Positions 11,955 to 26,337 are shown, counted from the stretch's first letter. The stretch: DNA of 64,000 nucleotides from Cloeon dipterum (GCF_949628265.1 NC_088789.1:34589883-34653882); one strand, 5' to 3'. Numbers and translations are program-made. The notes: a model not told the origin generated them from the letters alone.

Positions 11955-14900
11955 TTAATTATCCCATTGGGGAAATTCAACACGACGTGCGATGCAATCG
12001 TCGACGATGGAAGTTTCAAAGCGACAGAAGACGTCTACTTGATACTTCAACTCCTCCGTGACAGGGACTGCGTGAAGATTCGGAGTGGGTCCAGGATACG
12101 AAATCAGCATCAGAGGGTTTTTGGTCGTGGTGGCCACTACGGGAACGGGAACCGAGATTTGGGCGTTCGAGTTGAAAGGGTCGACGTCACTGCGGCACCA
12201 TTTGAAGCCGCCGTCACTGGTTACGAAGCCTTGGTCCCAGATTATTGTCAGGTCCGGCGCAACACCTGATTTTAGTATTATAGGTACGTTCTCAGTATAT
12301 CAATAGAAAAAATACTTCTGAAGTAGTTGTAAAAAGAGTTAAACTCTTCCTTGGTGTTTGCGTACGGCAACGAGCCCCGTTTCTCCAAGCATGTTGTGAA
12401 TGAAGATGTATTCCCCTATATTATAGAGTTGAAATGTTAGATATATGAAAAGAATATTTATTGAATTTGCATTTTTAACGTTGAGAGGCTCCGAGGTGAT
12501 GTATGGTCCGTTAGAAACAGGTTGAACAAAAAATTCACGAGCTAAATTAAAGATCAAAGTTATCATATACAAATAAAAAGAAAAATCCTACTTCGGAAGC
12601 AAAAACTTTGGTTGACCAAAACGTTTTCGAGAAGGAAACAAGGCGAGGAAACTTCTTTTTCTGACGGGATCACGCTGTATTCCTAAATAAAATTAAAAAT
12701 GATAAAAGTCCGGTTTAAACACCGATATCATACCTCCAAATCAAAATTGTACGCGGTCCAAAATCGATCTGCCACTTCTGACTGAAGGATGCACTTAAGG
12801 AAGTCGAAGGCGAACGTGGCCTCGATAGTCTCTAATTGTAAAAGGTATAGGAATAAGAATTTAACCCTGAATTGAGTGGAATGAACGCGTACTTGTCATG
12901 TTTCGGCAGTCGAATAGTTTGCTCATCAACTCAGCAGAACGTTGGAAGTGGGAGGAATAGAAATTTTCCATCACTTCCAGAGTCGAGATTTGTGAAAATT
13001 TATCAATTTTCTCCGAGCCGTATTCTGTTCGAAACTTGTCTAACATCTCGTTTTTCGCATTAACCTCTTGAATCAATGCCATCTCATCACTTTTAGGGGG
13101 TGTGATTAATTATATAAATGCATAGAACGTCATATTTACAAAGGAAAAAACATCCTAGACATCATTTTAATGTAAACGCGCTCGTTTAATTTCGTCGTGT
13201 CATAAACCTACGTGATTTAAATATATTAAACACTATACAAATATTCTCCTGATTTTACCAATCCTGTATATTCGGCAAAGCATTGAACCATTTCCTGTTG
13301 TAACAGATATTAATATTTACGAAAGATTAAGGAAGCGAATTACTTTTGCGCTGTATCCAACTCGGCTTAGATCCCCACTACTCCAAATTTGCATAGCGTC
13401 TTCTAAAAATTTATGGAGCCATATAATTATCTTTGTACGGCCGTGATTATAACAAGAATTACTTTCTTTGGCGTTGAAGCTCTTTCTGCAAAATGTCGCA
13501 TGCACTTTTGATTTTGGGCCCACGTCTGATGGACCCTGGAGTTCAAAATAAAAGTTAGTTCCATTATGAAGAGATTTGTGATTGAAAATACTTCGCAAAA
13601 AAACTGTTTCTTTTGCGAGCAGTCTGCCAATCCGAGGCTGGGTAAATCGGCATTGTTAAAATCAACGTAGACGCAAGAATTGTTCGCAGAGCCTGGAATT
13701 TCTCGGGCCTTCCAAACCAGGTCGTTCTTTAGATAGTCATTCAGGAAGCTTGTGCACCAACGCAACCGTCCACGGCACGCCTCGAGGTCCCTCCCTGAAG
13801 TCCAATATTGTCCCACAAACGGAAGTTTCGCTTTATCATTGCTCGAGTAGCCTGAGAATTATTTGAATTTAAAAACAAATATCGATTTGGTAAAGCAAAC
13901 TGGAAGGATCGCTCAAGCAGAATTGTTTGTTTGAATTATGAATGGATAAAAGATCCATTCCAAGGGAGCAGCATCGCTTGTAAGCCTCGTTCCAAGTTCC
14001 CTTAAGATAAAACCGTATTAATATGTACAGAAAAACCGTACGAGTTTGTTACAAATTCATTTTTCAGCTCGAGAAATCGATGATCACAGGCAGAAAACCA
14101 ATTTCCAAAGCGTCCAGCGGCTTGAATTACGAAAATAAATGTTAAAATTGCATTTTTGTTGCCCATCCCGGTGGAATCTAGGTGGATTCCACTAAGATTC
14201 CACCTGGCATGACTTTGGCTCACCTAGCATGACTCTGCGCGGCTGTTTGATGAAATTAGAATCCTGTAAACACAGGCTTTAGTTATATAAAAAAACAGTT
14301 AGTTATTATGTTAAATTACATCCGGGACACACTCCGGGATTCCCCTGCACTCCGGCAGGTCACAGTCAATAGAAATGTCTTTCTGTATTTTAACGAATAT
14401 TCGTTTTAAAAGAAAATCAATATTTTATACGATTATTATTTATACCCTGACTTCGAAAGTTTGTTCTGGGCCTTCGCAGCCGAGCAACAATTTCGTGGAA
14501 CAAACCGTCGCTTTCAAATGCAAAGCATAATGAAATGCACCATTGTTTATAGGGTCACGGGCCGAAACGGCAACGCAAGAGCCGCCCTTTTCCATTGTAT
14601 TGATAACTATGTTGATGATCTGTTCGTTATTGTGAAAACAGTTTTTGTATCGAAAAGGACATCCATCTCGAGTCATCGCCGTCCAGTAAACGATGCCTCG
14701 CATCACTACCATTCGTAAATGAAAATATTAAAGTTTCAAAAGGAATATATAGCATTGATACACTCACAGGTGGAGGGTGCGTCGAAGAAATTAATGGATG
14801 AAGTCACGGCTATGGGTTTTAAGCCCAAACTGCAGCACGTCATCCAGTTTTCCTGCCAAGTTACCTTAAAGAAAAATTATTAGTTGCTGCGGTTTTCAAT

Positions 14901-16276
14901 TTTAAATTGAAAATATTCACTAGCTTTTCCCCCAAAAAATAGGAAACGTTATATTCTTGTGATTTCTCCCATTTTCCACGAAGTTTAATATCTGAAATAC
15001 AAGTTTTTTATATTTAAAAAAATTGCTGTTTTTATAGGTAAGTATATTGTTAACTTTTCTTTAAATAATTCTTCCCATTCACGACCTCAAACCAAGAATC
15101 CTATAGTAATAATCCCAGAGGGAGTTAGAATGGTTATAAACGGTTAAAAATTGCTTACATCTCTTTTGCATCTGCTTTTTGGTGGACATATTGGCTCCGA
15201 ACAAGACGGCTTTATTAAACGAGAGTTATGTCTTTTCATTTCACTTATATTTCCATTTTATGAGATACCTCACACGAAAAAGAGGATTGATACGAGCAGT
15301 TCATGAGCAAAAGTTGCTGCTTTGAGCTTTGGTAGGCCATGCAGTAGGGCGGAGAAGCTTGAGCCAAATTCAACGTGTAGTCTAGGCGAGTTTCGACATT
15401 GTCCGAACACCAAGTGACGCTCGAACAAGAATTCGTGGCTCTGTCCAGCGGATCGCTTTTCGAGCATGGAACCGCGCAGGTCCACTGCAAATCGAAGTCT
15501 AGAATAGTTACTATAGTTAATATCGTTTGTGACCATTTATTAACGTTCCAGATTCCTTACTATCACCGAAAATAAAGAAGGTATTTTTTTGTTCCAGAGT
15601 GTTGATCGAAAGCAGTTGCAATTTCCGGTAAAGACAAGTCGTGACCGCGGTTTTGAATTCAACCTGCGAGTCAGTTATATAAGTTCCGCAGAGCTTGATC
15701 GTTCATACCGCAATTTTTACTTTATCCATTCCGGTGAAATACGTTGTAAATCCTCTGGTCACGTAAGCTCCGAGCGGCAAACCTCGATTCTCAATCAAGT
15801 CGGTCAAGACAGCTGTTATAACATTACAGATCATCTTTAAAATAAATTGAAGTATATACCGCGTTTCCCACTGATGAAATCTTAAATTTAGCACGAAGAT
15901 TAGATTGTTTAAGGCTGCATTTTTATCACACTTACCATCCGGCATCATGAGATCAAGAAAATTCTACGAAGCAAAATTATTTTGTAACTTTTGCACAAAT
16001 TGAAATAGAAGCGCGCACCTTTTTAATGTTATTATAATTCCGGCAGAAGTGATTCGGACTTAGAGTTTTTACAGAAGTAGTGACCTTCTTGGTGGTTGTC
16101 GGTCGTTTTGTCGTAGCTTTGGTGGTTGACCTTAACTTGCGAGTACTTGAACTGAAAACATCTTCATATTTTCGCCATGTTAAAATTTAAAATTAATTAA
16201 AACTGAAACGCAAACCTGAAACAATTAGAACGGCGAGGAGAGCGAAAAGAATATTTCGCATCGCTCGAATGTCCAT
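11955..16276 (-). CDS. Secreted multi-domain C-type-lectin-like protein, tandem copy B
   Basis: Colinear paralogue of copy A. Exons pinned by splice sites: signal peptide 16216-16276; module-1 C-terminal half 15269-15498; module-2 core 14446-14705; module-3 core 13592-13851; helical exon 12893-13089; last exon 11955-12265. These match copy A's lengths exactly (61, 230, 260, 260, 197), except the last exon at 311 rather than 317 bp. The C-terminus differs, ending QWDN instead of RWEY. The intron after the exon homologous to A's exon 23 has a normal GT donor. The exon homologous to A's exon 24 has diverged at its 3' end (SFCFR rather than TFCTPR) but keeps phase. No disabling change was seen. 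Secretion is expected from the hydrophobic N-terminus; ligand and role are unknown. Confidence 0.78.
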
Positions 16277-16897
16277 TTCGCTAGATTTTAGCAGACACTC
16301 GTCACTCCGAACAACACACACTGCGTGTTTTACATCGGATGTAGCGCTTGTTGGTTTTCGATTGTGACAACCGTGGTATTGACACAGTTGACTCACTTCC
16401 GTTACAAAACATTCCATTTCAACATCATACGAATATCGGACGTTGTTCGCGTAAACCATAGACAGTCTTTCACTCACATAAAAATGAAAAAATCTATCAT
16501 AAATTTCGTATACCTTTCATAAACTCAAAAATCTAGGTAGAATGGAAACATTGCAATTTTAATAAAGCAATTTTAACGCTTTTTTGGCGAAATGTTTCCT
16601 TTTTCCACCACATATCCACACTTTCAACAAAAACAAAATTGTTCATTAATCCCGCTTGGACCCAGCTGCGACCATTAAAAAATCTATATGATACAAGGAA
16701 AATCCAGAAATAATAAGGTAAAGTATGCCCTAGAAATCAACTGATTTATTGAGTACACATCTTTAGGGAGCTACAAATCAAGAGAACACAAAAACTATGT
16801 ATTCAAATTTTTATTTATTTTGCCAATTTAGAAAAATACATATTTTATTTTTGCTGGATTTGTTAATAATGGTTGTTAAATAATGCTGGATTTGTTA

Positions 16898-19800
16898 TTA
16901 ATATTCCCAACGTGGTAATAGCACTTCAGTGGAAACGTTACTGCAATTGTTGACGATGGAAGTTTCAAAGCGACAGAAGACGTCGACGTCGTACTTCAAC
17001 TCCTCCGTGACAGGGACTGCGTGAAGATTCGGAGTGGGTCCAGGATACGAAATCAGCATCAGAGGGTTTTTGGTCGTGGTGGCAACCACGGGAACCGGAA
17101 CCGAGATTCGGGCGCTCGAGTTCAAAGGGTCAACGTCGCTGCGGCACCATTTGAAGCCGCCGTCACTGGTTACGAAGCCTTGGTCCCAGATTATTGTAAG
17201 ATTCGGCGCAACACCTGATATTAATATATTTGGTACGTTCTCAGTATATCTATCGAAAAAATACTTCTGAAGTAGTTGTAAAAAGAAATAAACTCTTCCT
17301 TGGTGTTTGCGTACGGCAACGAGCCCCGTTTCTCCAAGCATGTTGTGAATGAAGAAGTTTTCATCTGTCATTGAGATGTTATAAAAATGAAAAGAATGTT
17401 TATTTAATTTGCCTTTTTAACACCGAGAGGCACGGAGGTGATGTATGGTCCGTTAGGAACAGGTTGGACAAAAAATTCACGAGCTTAATTAAAGATCAGA
17501 ATAAATATTATACAGAAAAAATAGGATATCCCACGTGGAGTGCAGAAAGTGAGGTTGACCAAAAGGTTTTCGAAAAGGAAACAAGACGAGGACACTTCTT
17601 TTTCTGACGGGATCACGCTGTGTTCCTAAATAAAATTAAAATTGATAAAAGTCTGGTTTTTAAGCACCGATATCATACCTCCAAATCAAAATTGTACGCG
17701 GTCCAAAATCGCTCTGCCACTTCTGACTGAAGGATGCACTTAAGAAAGTCGAAGGCGAACGTGACCTCTTTAGTCTCTAAGGCATATAGGAATATGAATT
17801 CGACACCGAATTGACTCTGGAGTGAACGCGTACTTGTCATGTTTTGGCAGTCGAATAGTTTGCTTATCAACCCAGCGGAAAGCTGGAAGTGGGAGGCGAA
17901 AAATGCATCCATCTCTTCATAATACATCGAGACAGATGCAAAATTGTTAACCACATCCGAACCGAATTCTGATAGAATCGCGTCTAACATCCCTGCTTTT
18001 GACTTCATTTGTTTAAACATCGCTACCTCATCACTTTGGGGTGTGTGATTATTTTTATAAACCATTAAAACATCATATTTACTATGGGAAAAACATTCTA
18101 GATATCATTTTGATGTACACGCGCTCGTTTAATTTCGTCGTGTCATAAACCTACGGGAGTTATGTTTATTAATAACTATAAAACTATTATATTCTCTTTG
18201 ATCTCACCAATCCTGTATATTCGGCTAAGCATTGAACCATTTCCTGTATTGTAACAGATATTAATATTTACGAAAGTTCAAGCAAGCGAATTACTTTTGC
18301 GCTGTATCCAGCTCGGCTTAGATCACCACTATTCCAAATTTGCAAAGCGTCTTCTAAAAATTGATTATTTATATTTGCACAGCCGTGATTAAAACAAGAT
18401 TACTTTCTTTAACGTTAAAGCTCTTTCTGCAAAATGTTGCATACACTTTTGATTTTGGGCCAACGTCTAATGGACCCTATGCAATTTAAATAAAAGTAAA
18501 TTCTGTTAAAGAAATTTGAGATTGAAAATACTTCGCAGAAAAACTGTTTCTTTTGTGAGCAGTCTGCCCATCCGAGACTGGGCAAATCAGCATTGGTAAA
18601 ATCGACGAAGACGCATGAATTGTTCGCAGAGCCTGGGATTTCTCGGGCTTTCCAAACCAGGTCGTTCTTTAGGTAGTCATTCAGGAAGCTTGTGCACCAA
18701 CGCAACCGTCCACGACACGCCTCGAGGTCCCTCCCTGAAGTCCAATATTGTCCCACAAATGGCAGTTTCGCTTTATCTTTGCTCGAGTAGCCTGAGAATT
18801 ATTTGAATTTAAAAACAAATATCGCTTTCGTAAAGCAAACTGGAAGGATCGCTCAAGCAGAATTGTTTGTTTGAATTATGAATGGATAAAAGATCCATTC
18901 CAAGGGAGCAGCATCGCTTGTAAGCCTCGTCCCAAGTTCCCTTAAGATAAAACCGTATTAATCTGTATCGAAAAACCGTATGTGTTCATTACAAATTCGT
19001 TTTTCAGCTCAAGAAATCGATGATCACAGGCAGAAAACCAATTTCCGAAGCGTCCAGCGGCTTGATTTATAAAATAAACATAAAGGGCGCTCCAATTGCC
19101 AATCCCGGTGGAATCTAGGTGGATTCCACTAAGATTCCACCTGGCATGACTTTGGCTCACCTAGCATGACTCTGCGTGGCTGTTTGATGAAATGAGAATC
19201 CTGTAAACACAGGCCTATTTAGTTATAGAAAAAACAATTGGTTATTATGTAAAATCACATCTGGGACACAGTCAGGGATTCCCCTGCATTCCGGCAGGTC
19301 ACAGTCAATAGAAATATCTTTCTGTATATCCAGGAATATTCCTTTTAAAGGAGAAAACAAATTTTATACGATTATTCATACCCTGACTTCGAAAGTTTGC
19401 TCTGCGCCTTCGCAACCGAGCAACAATTTTGAGGAGCAAACCGTTGATTTCAAAAGCACACCAACATCCATTGTGTTCATGGTTAGAGGGTCACGGGCCG
19501 AAATAGCCACGCAAGAGCCGCCCTTTTGCATTGCATTGATTAATAGGTCATCGGTCTTTCCGCTATCGTGAAAGCAGTTTTTGAATCGAAAAGGACATCC
19601 CTCTCGAGTCAACGCCGTCCAGTAAACGATGCCTCGCATCGCTGCCATGCGCAAAAAAAATATAATTTAAATTTCTAGCAATTAAATGCATTATTGATAG
19701 GCTCACAGGTGGACGATTCGTCGAAGAATTTTATGGAGGGAGTCACAGCTATGGGTTTCAAGCCCAAACTACAACACGTCATCCAGTTTTCCTGCCAAGT

Positions 19801-21197
19801 TACCTTGAAGAGAAAAATCATTTGCTGGGTTTTAAATTTTAACTGAAAATAATCACTAGTTTTTCTCCCAAAAAGTAGGAAACGCCATAAGGTGATTGCT
19901 CCCATTTTCCACGAATTTTAAGATCTGAAATGCAAACACGAATTTCAAATAATATAAAAATGACCGTTTTTAGATCTTTATAACCTTGTTTTAAAAATTT
20001 CTTCCCACCCACGACCTCAAACCAAGAATCCTACAATAATCTCAGAAGGAGTTAAAATGTTTAAAACCGTTAAAAAATTACTTACATCTCTTTTACATTT
20101 GCTTTCTGGCGGACATATTGGCTCCAAGCAAGATGGCTTAATTAAAGAGAGAGTTATATCTTTTCATTTTACTTATATTTCCATTTTATAAAATATACCT
20201 CACACGAAAAATAGGCTTCAAATGAGCAGTTGACGAGCACAAGTTGCTGCTTTGAGGTTTGGTAAGCCATGCAGTAGGGCGGAGAAGCTTGAGCCAAATT
20301 TATCGTGTAGTCGAGGCGAGTTTCGACGTTGTTCGAACACCAAGTGACGCTCGAACAAGAATTCGTGGCTCTGTCCAGCGGATCGCTTTTCGAGCACGGC
20401 ACAGCGCAGGTCCACATAAAATCATAATCTAATATGAGAAGTTAAATATTTATTAGTAAAAAATATATCGTTTGTGACCATATGACGTTTGAGTATCCAA
20501 TTTTTCTTTTTCTACAAGTGTGTTGACCGCAAGCAGTTGCAATTTCCGGTAAAGACAAGTCGTGACCGCGGTTTTGAATCCAAACTGCGAGTCGATTATA
20601 AGTTCCAAAGAGCTTGATCGATAATACCGCAATTTTTACTTTTTCGACACTGTCGAAATACATTGTAAAACCTCTGGTCACGTATTGTCCGAGAGGCAAA
20701 CCTCGATTGTCAATGAAATCGGTCAAGGCAGCTGTTGAAACATTACAGATAATTTTTTTAAAAAAATTGTAGTGTACCGCGTTTCCCACTGATGAAATCT
20801 TAAATTAAACACAAAAATTAGATGTTTCGACTGCTTTTTTATCACACTAACCATCCGGCATCATGAGATCGAGAAAGTTCTTCGGAGAAAAATTAATTTG
20901 TAACTTTTGCGCAAATTTAAATTGAAGCACGCACCTTTTTAATTGTATTATAATTCCGGCAGAAGCGATTCGGACTTTGAGTTTTGACAGAAGTAGTGGC
21001 CTTTTTCGTGGTTGTCTTTCTTTGTCGTTTTGTCGTAGCTTTGGTGGTTGACCTTAACTTCCGAGTAGTTGAACTGAAAACATCTTCATATTTTCGCTAT
21101 GTTAAAATTTAAAATTTAAAAAAATTAAACGCAAACCAGAAACAACTAGAACAGCGAGGAGGACGAAGAGAATATTTCGCACCGATCGAATGTCCAT
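16898..21197 (-). CDS. Secreted multi-domain C-type-lectin-like protein, tandem copy C
   Basis: Third colinear copy. Landmark exons: signal peptide 21137-21197; module-1 C-terminal half 20199-20428; module-2 core 19382-19641; module-3 core 18532-18791; helical exon 17834-18033 (200 bp, one codon longer than in A and B); last exon 16898-17214. The second Met of the signal peptide is Val here, so the distal ATG at 21197 is the start. The donor closing the module-1 N-terminal half is an unusual GTCACA (also in copy D), where copies A and B use GTAATG and GTAAGG upstream. The sequence around MANTx-type and CTLD cysteines is intact. Product role inferred only from similarity to copy A. Confidence 0.78.
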
Positions 21198-21929
21198 TCC
21201 GCTAGATTTTAGCAGACACTCGTCGCTCCGAGCAACACACACTGCGTGTTTTTCGATCGGATGTCGCGCTTGTTTGTTTTCGATTGCGAAAACGGTGGTA
21301 TTGACACAGTAGACTCACTTCCGTTCCAACACATTCCTTTTCAACATCATACGAATATCGGACGTTGTTCGCGTGAACCAAACAGTCCTCCTCGCGCTCG
21401 TGCAGCCCCCGCGGCCGAATTTTTGAGAGTTTTCTCAACAAAATGGCCCTCACGTAACACATTAAATCGCTGACTAGAACGCAACCTTCAGATCAGAAAA
21501 TAATCTCGACCTTTTCCTAATTGTAATTGACGTTCCTGAATTCGTTGCGGCCGCAACAGGAGGTGAAAGGGTGTCACATTGTTCTGCCAAGCCACATTGG
21601 CAGGTTATTTCGGTTATTTCCATGCCAAATCGACGAAAATTTCAGGCATGAGGACAGCAATTGATCGCAGCTCCGATGGAAAACGCATCGGCGCATTACT
21701 TCCAAAGCTGCGATAGAACTGACATTTTCCCACCTTAGAGAACATTCAACCGATATATGTTTTAATCCTTTGAGGTAAATGGACCCAAGAGCAGCTTGAC
21801 GATTTTTTAGTCCAATCCGTCTTAAAGAGGCATTAAATCAAGAGAGCATAAAAACACAGAAAAGTGGGATTCAAAGTTTTTATATTTATTTATTTTGCCA
21901 ATATCGAAAAAACTGTTTTTTGCTGGATT

Positions 21930-24900
21930 TTAATATTCCCAATGAGGCATTTCAAAGAGAATACTACTGCAATCTTCGACGATGGAAGTTTCAAAGCGAC
22001 AGAAGACGTCGACCTCATACTTCAACTCCTCCGTGACAGGGACTGCGTGAAGATTCGGAGTGGGTCCAGGATACGAAATCAGCATCAGAGGGTTTTTGGT
22101 CGTGGTGGCAACCACGGGAACGGGAACCGAGATTTGGGCATTCGAGTTAAAAGGGTCGACGTCACTGCGACACCATTTGAAGCCGCCGTTACTGGTTACG
22201 AAGCCTTGGTCCCAGATTATTGTCAGGTCCGGCGCAACACCTGATTTTAGTATTAGGTACGTTCTCAGTATATCTATCGAAATAAATACTTCTGAAGTAA
22301 GAGTAGAAGGAGTTAAACTCATCCTTGGTCCTTGCGTACGGCAACGAGCCCTGTTTCTCCAAGCATGTTGTGAACGAAGAAGTTTTCATCTGTCGCATTT
22401 AAAAGAAGATGTTAGATGTATGAAAAGAATATTGTTTATTTTGTAAGCCTTTTTAACGCCGATAGGCACGGAGGTGATGTATGGACCGTTAGGAACGGGT
22501 TGAACAAAAAATTGTCGCCCTAAATTAAAGATTAAAGTAAATATACACATTTCAGGGAAAATCCTACGTGGAGTGCAAAGCGTAGTGTTGACCAACAAGT
22601 TTTCGAAAGTGAAACAAGGCGAGGACACTTCTTGTACTGAGGGGATTACGCTGAATTCCTAAATTAAATTAAAATTATAATTTAAATCTGGTTCAAGCAC
22701 GTATCAATCAACCGCGGCGTTGGGAAAAAACATTGAATCCACCTGGATTCCACCTAGATCAACCCGGGATTGGTTATTATACCTCCAAATCAAAATTGTA
22801 CGCGGTCCAAAATCGCTCTGCCCCTTCTGACTGAAGAATACACTGAAGAAAATCGAAGGCAAACGTGGCCTCGTTAGTCTCTAAGTTAGGAACATATGAA
22901 TTTGACCCTGAATTTACTGAAATGAACGCGTACTTGACATGTTTCGGCATTCGAATAGTTTGCTAATCAACTCAGCGGCAAGTTGGAAGTGGGAGGAGTA
23001 AAATCGATCCTTTTCTTCAAGTGCCGATGCAGGTGATGCATGTTTTACTTTCTTCATATTATTGTCTTCTGTGTTAACCACCTCTAATCGAACATCATAC
23101 GATCCAACCGTATGTGATTGAATCGAATTCATCATTTTAACTTTCTTCATCATCTCTTGCATCATCGCCATCTCATCACTTTAGGGGGATCATTAATTTT
23201 AAAAAATCAACAGAACACATCATATTTACTAAGGAAAAATCATTCTAGACATCATTTTAATGTAAACGCGCTCGTTTAATTTCGTCGAGTCATAAACCTG
23301 GATTAGTTAAATTGGTTAAAAACTACATAGCTATATTATCCCTTTTACCAATCCTGTATATTCGGCTAAGCATTGGATCATTTCCTGTTGTACAAGATAA
23401 TTATATAAATTATTGAAAGATTCAGCAATGAGAATTACTTTTGCGCTGTATCCAGTTCGGCTTAGATCACCAGTATTCCAAATTTGCAAAGCGTCTTCTA
23501 AAATATCGATGGAGCTCAACGAATATTTAAAAACAAAAACTTACTTTCTTTAACGTTAAAGGTCTTTCTGCAAAATGTCGCATGCGCTTTTGATTTTGGG
23601 CCCACGTCTGATGGACCCTGCAGTTTAAAATAAAAGTTAAGTTCCATTGAAGAAATTTGTGATTGAAAATACTTCGCAGAAAAACTGTTTCTTTTGCGAG
23701 CAGTCTGCCAATCCGAGACTGGGTAAATCGACTTTGTTAAAATCGACGAAGACGCAAGAATTATTCGCAGAGCCTGGGATTTCTCGGGCCTTCCAATCCA
23801 GGTCTTTCTTTAGAAAGTCATTCAGATAGCTTGTGCACCAACGCAACTTTCCACGGCACGCCTCGAGGTCCCTCCCTGAAGTCCAATATTGTCCCACAAA
23901 TGGGATTTTCGCTTTATCATTGCTCGAGTAGCCTGAGAATTATTTGAATTTAAAAACAAATGTCGCTTTCGTAAAGCAAACTGGAAGGATCATTCAAGCA
24001 GAATTGTTTGTTTGAATTATGAATGGATAAAAGATCCATTCCAAGGGAGCAGCATCGCTTGTAAGCCTCGTCCCAAGTTCCCTTTAGAAAAAACCGTATT
24101 AATCTGTATAAAAAACCGTATGTGCTTAATACATATTCATTTTTCAGCTCAAGAAATCGGTGATCACAGGCAGAAAACCAATTTCCGAAGCGTCCAGCGG
24201 CTTGAATTACGAAAATAAATGTTAAAATTGCATTTTTGTTGCCCATCCCGGTGGAATCTAGGTGGATTACACTAAGATTCCACCTGGCATGACTATGGCT
24301 CACCTAGCATGACTCTGCGTGGCTGTTTAATGAAATAAGAATCCTATAAACCACATTAAATATTAAAAAAACTAAATTAATGTTTTAAAAACACATCCGG
24401 GACACACTCCGGGATTCCCCTACACTCCGGCAGGTCACAGTCGATAGAAACGTCGTTCTGTTTTTTAACGAATATTCCTTTCAAAAGAAAAGCGATATAT
24501 TATACGATTAAATATACCCTGACTTCGAAAGTTTGCTCCGGGCCTTCGCAGCCGAGCAACAATTTCGCGGAGCAAACCGTCGATTTCAACGCCAAACCAA
24601 CTTTCATTTTGGCCTTGGTTAGAGGGTCACGGACCGAAACGGCCACGCAAGAGCCGCCATCTTGCATTCCACTGATCAATAAGTTAGTGGACGTTTCGTT
24701 ATTTAGAAAGCAGTTTTTGAATTGAAAAGGACATCCAGCTCGAGTCAACGCCGTCCAGTAAACAATGCCCCGCATCGCTTTTTCGTTAACCAAAGAAATA
24801 ATTAAAATTGGAGGAATAACCTTGATAAACTCACAGGAGGAGGATTCGTCGAAGAATTTTAGGGCGGTAGTCACGGCTATGGGTTTCAAACCCAAGCGGC

Positions 24901-26337
24901 AACACGTCATCCAGTTTTCCCGCCAAGTTACCTTGGAGGTAATAAAAAATATTGTCTGGGCTCTAGAGTTAAAAATGTAAAATATGATTACCAGTTTTTC
25001 CCCCATAAAGAAGAACACGCCATCAGGTGATTGCTCCCATTTTCCACGAATTTTAAGATCTGAAATGTAGGTATTTTTAATAATTTAAAAATTACTGTTT
25101 TTAGATATCGTTAACATTTCTTTAAATAATTCTTCCCGTCCACGAGCTCGAACCAAGAATCCTGTATTAATCCCAGAGGGAGTTAAAAGGGTTAAAAGCA
25201 GTTAAAATAAATGTCTTACGTCTCTTTTACAAGCGCTTTCTGGCGGACATATTGGCTTCGAGCAAGACGGCTTAATTATCAAGATAGTTTATATTTTTTT
25301 ATCATTTTACTTCAATTTAATCTTACTTCACACGAAAAAAATATTTCAAATGAGCAGTTGACGAGCACAAGTTGCTTCTTTGAGCGTTGGTAAACCATGC
25401 AGTAGGGCGGAGAAGCTTGAGCCAAATTGATCGTGTAATTTAGGCGAGTTTCAGCGTTGTTCGAACACCAAGTGACGCTCGAACAAGAATTCGTGGCTCT
25501 GTCCAGCGGATCGCTTTTCGAGCACGGCACAGCGCTGGTCCACAGAAAATCGAGGTCTGAGTAATAATTAGGAGGGGAAATATTTAAAGAAATTATCGTT
25601 TGTGACCAGTTCCATCACGGTGTAGCATTTGGTTCATGTTATCCAAGTCAGTGAAGTAGCGATTTTTTTCTTCGGGAGAGTCGATCGCAAGCAGCTGCAA
25701 TTTCCGGTACAGACAAGTCGTGAGCGCGGTTTTGAATCCAGCCTGAATGCGTCAGTAAAGTTCCAACAAGCTTGATCAATTATGTCGCAAGTTTTTACTC
25801 TCTCATTACTGTCGAAATACGTTCTGAATCCTCTGCTGATGTAAGTTCCGAACGGCAAACCGCGATCGTCAATTAATTCGGTCAAGACGTCTGTTTTAAC
25901 ATTACTTAAACAGTTAATTAAATTTAGGTGCATACCGCGTTTCCCACTGATGAAATCTAAATTAAAAAAAAAATTAAGACTAGTTCTGGCAGCTAATTTA
26001 ATTACATTTACCATCCGGCAACATGAGATCGAGAAAGTTCTACGAAGCAAAATTAATTTCTAACTATAACGAGAATTGAAATTGAAGGACGCACCTTTTT
26101 AATAATATTGAAAAACCGGCAGAAGGGATACGGACTTTCAGAAGAAGTGACCTTTTCCGTGGTTTTCTGTCGTTTCGTCGTAGCTTTGGTGGTGGACCTT
26201 AGCTTCCGAGTACTTGCACTTAAAACATCTGCATCTTCGTAATAATTAAACTTATTTAAATCTATCAAATCCAAACCAGAAGCAACTAGAAGGGCGAGGA
26301 GGACGAAGAGAATATTTCGCATCGCTTGAATGTTCAT
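21930..26337 (-). CDS. Secreted multi-domain C-type-lectin-like protein, tandem copy D (most 5' in the array)
   Basis: Fourth colinear copy and the most divergent. Landmark exons: signal peptide 26277-26337; module-1 C-terminal half 25327-25556; module-2 core 24518-24777; module-3 core 23673-23932; helical exon 22934-23178 (245 bp, 45-48 bp longer than in the other copies, with extra Lys/Met/Val-rich residues); last exon 21930-22240. The first intron is only about 42 bp, free of stops and a multiple of three, so it can be mistaken for coding sequence. A Cys at the start of the module-1 C-terminal half (WTCAVPC in A-C) is Ser here. The intron after the exon homologous to A's exon 23 is 124 bp because of an inserted element (see 22,690-22,775). 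Confidence 0.78.
22690..22775. mobile_element. Extra copy of the intron-14 palindromic element in copy D intron 23
   Basis: Only copy D has this insertion. It contains CCACCTGGATTCCACCTAGA and CGGGATTGG, matching the intron-14 element in inverted orientation relative to the gene. It enlarges the intron from about 50 to 124 bp, which suggests the element can move. Confidence 0.5.
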
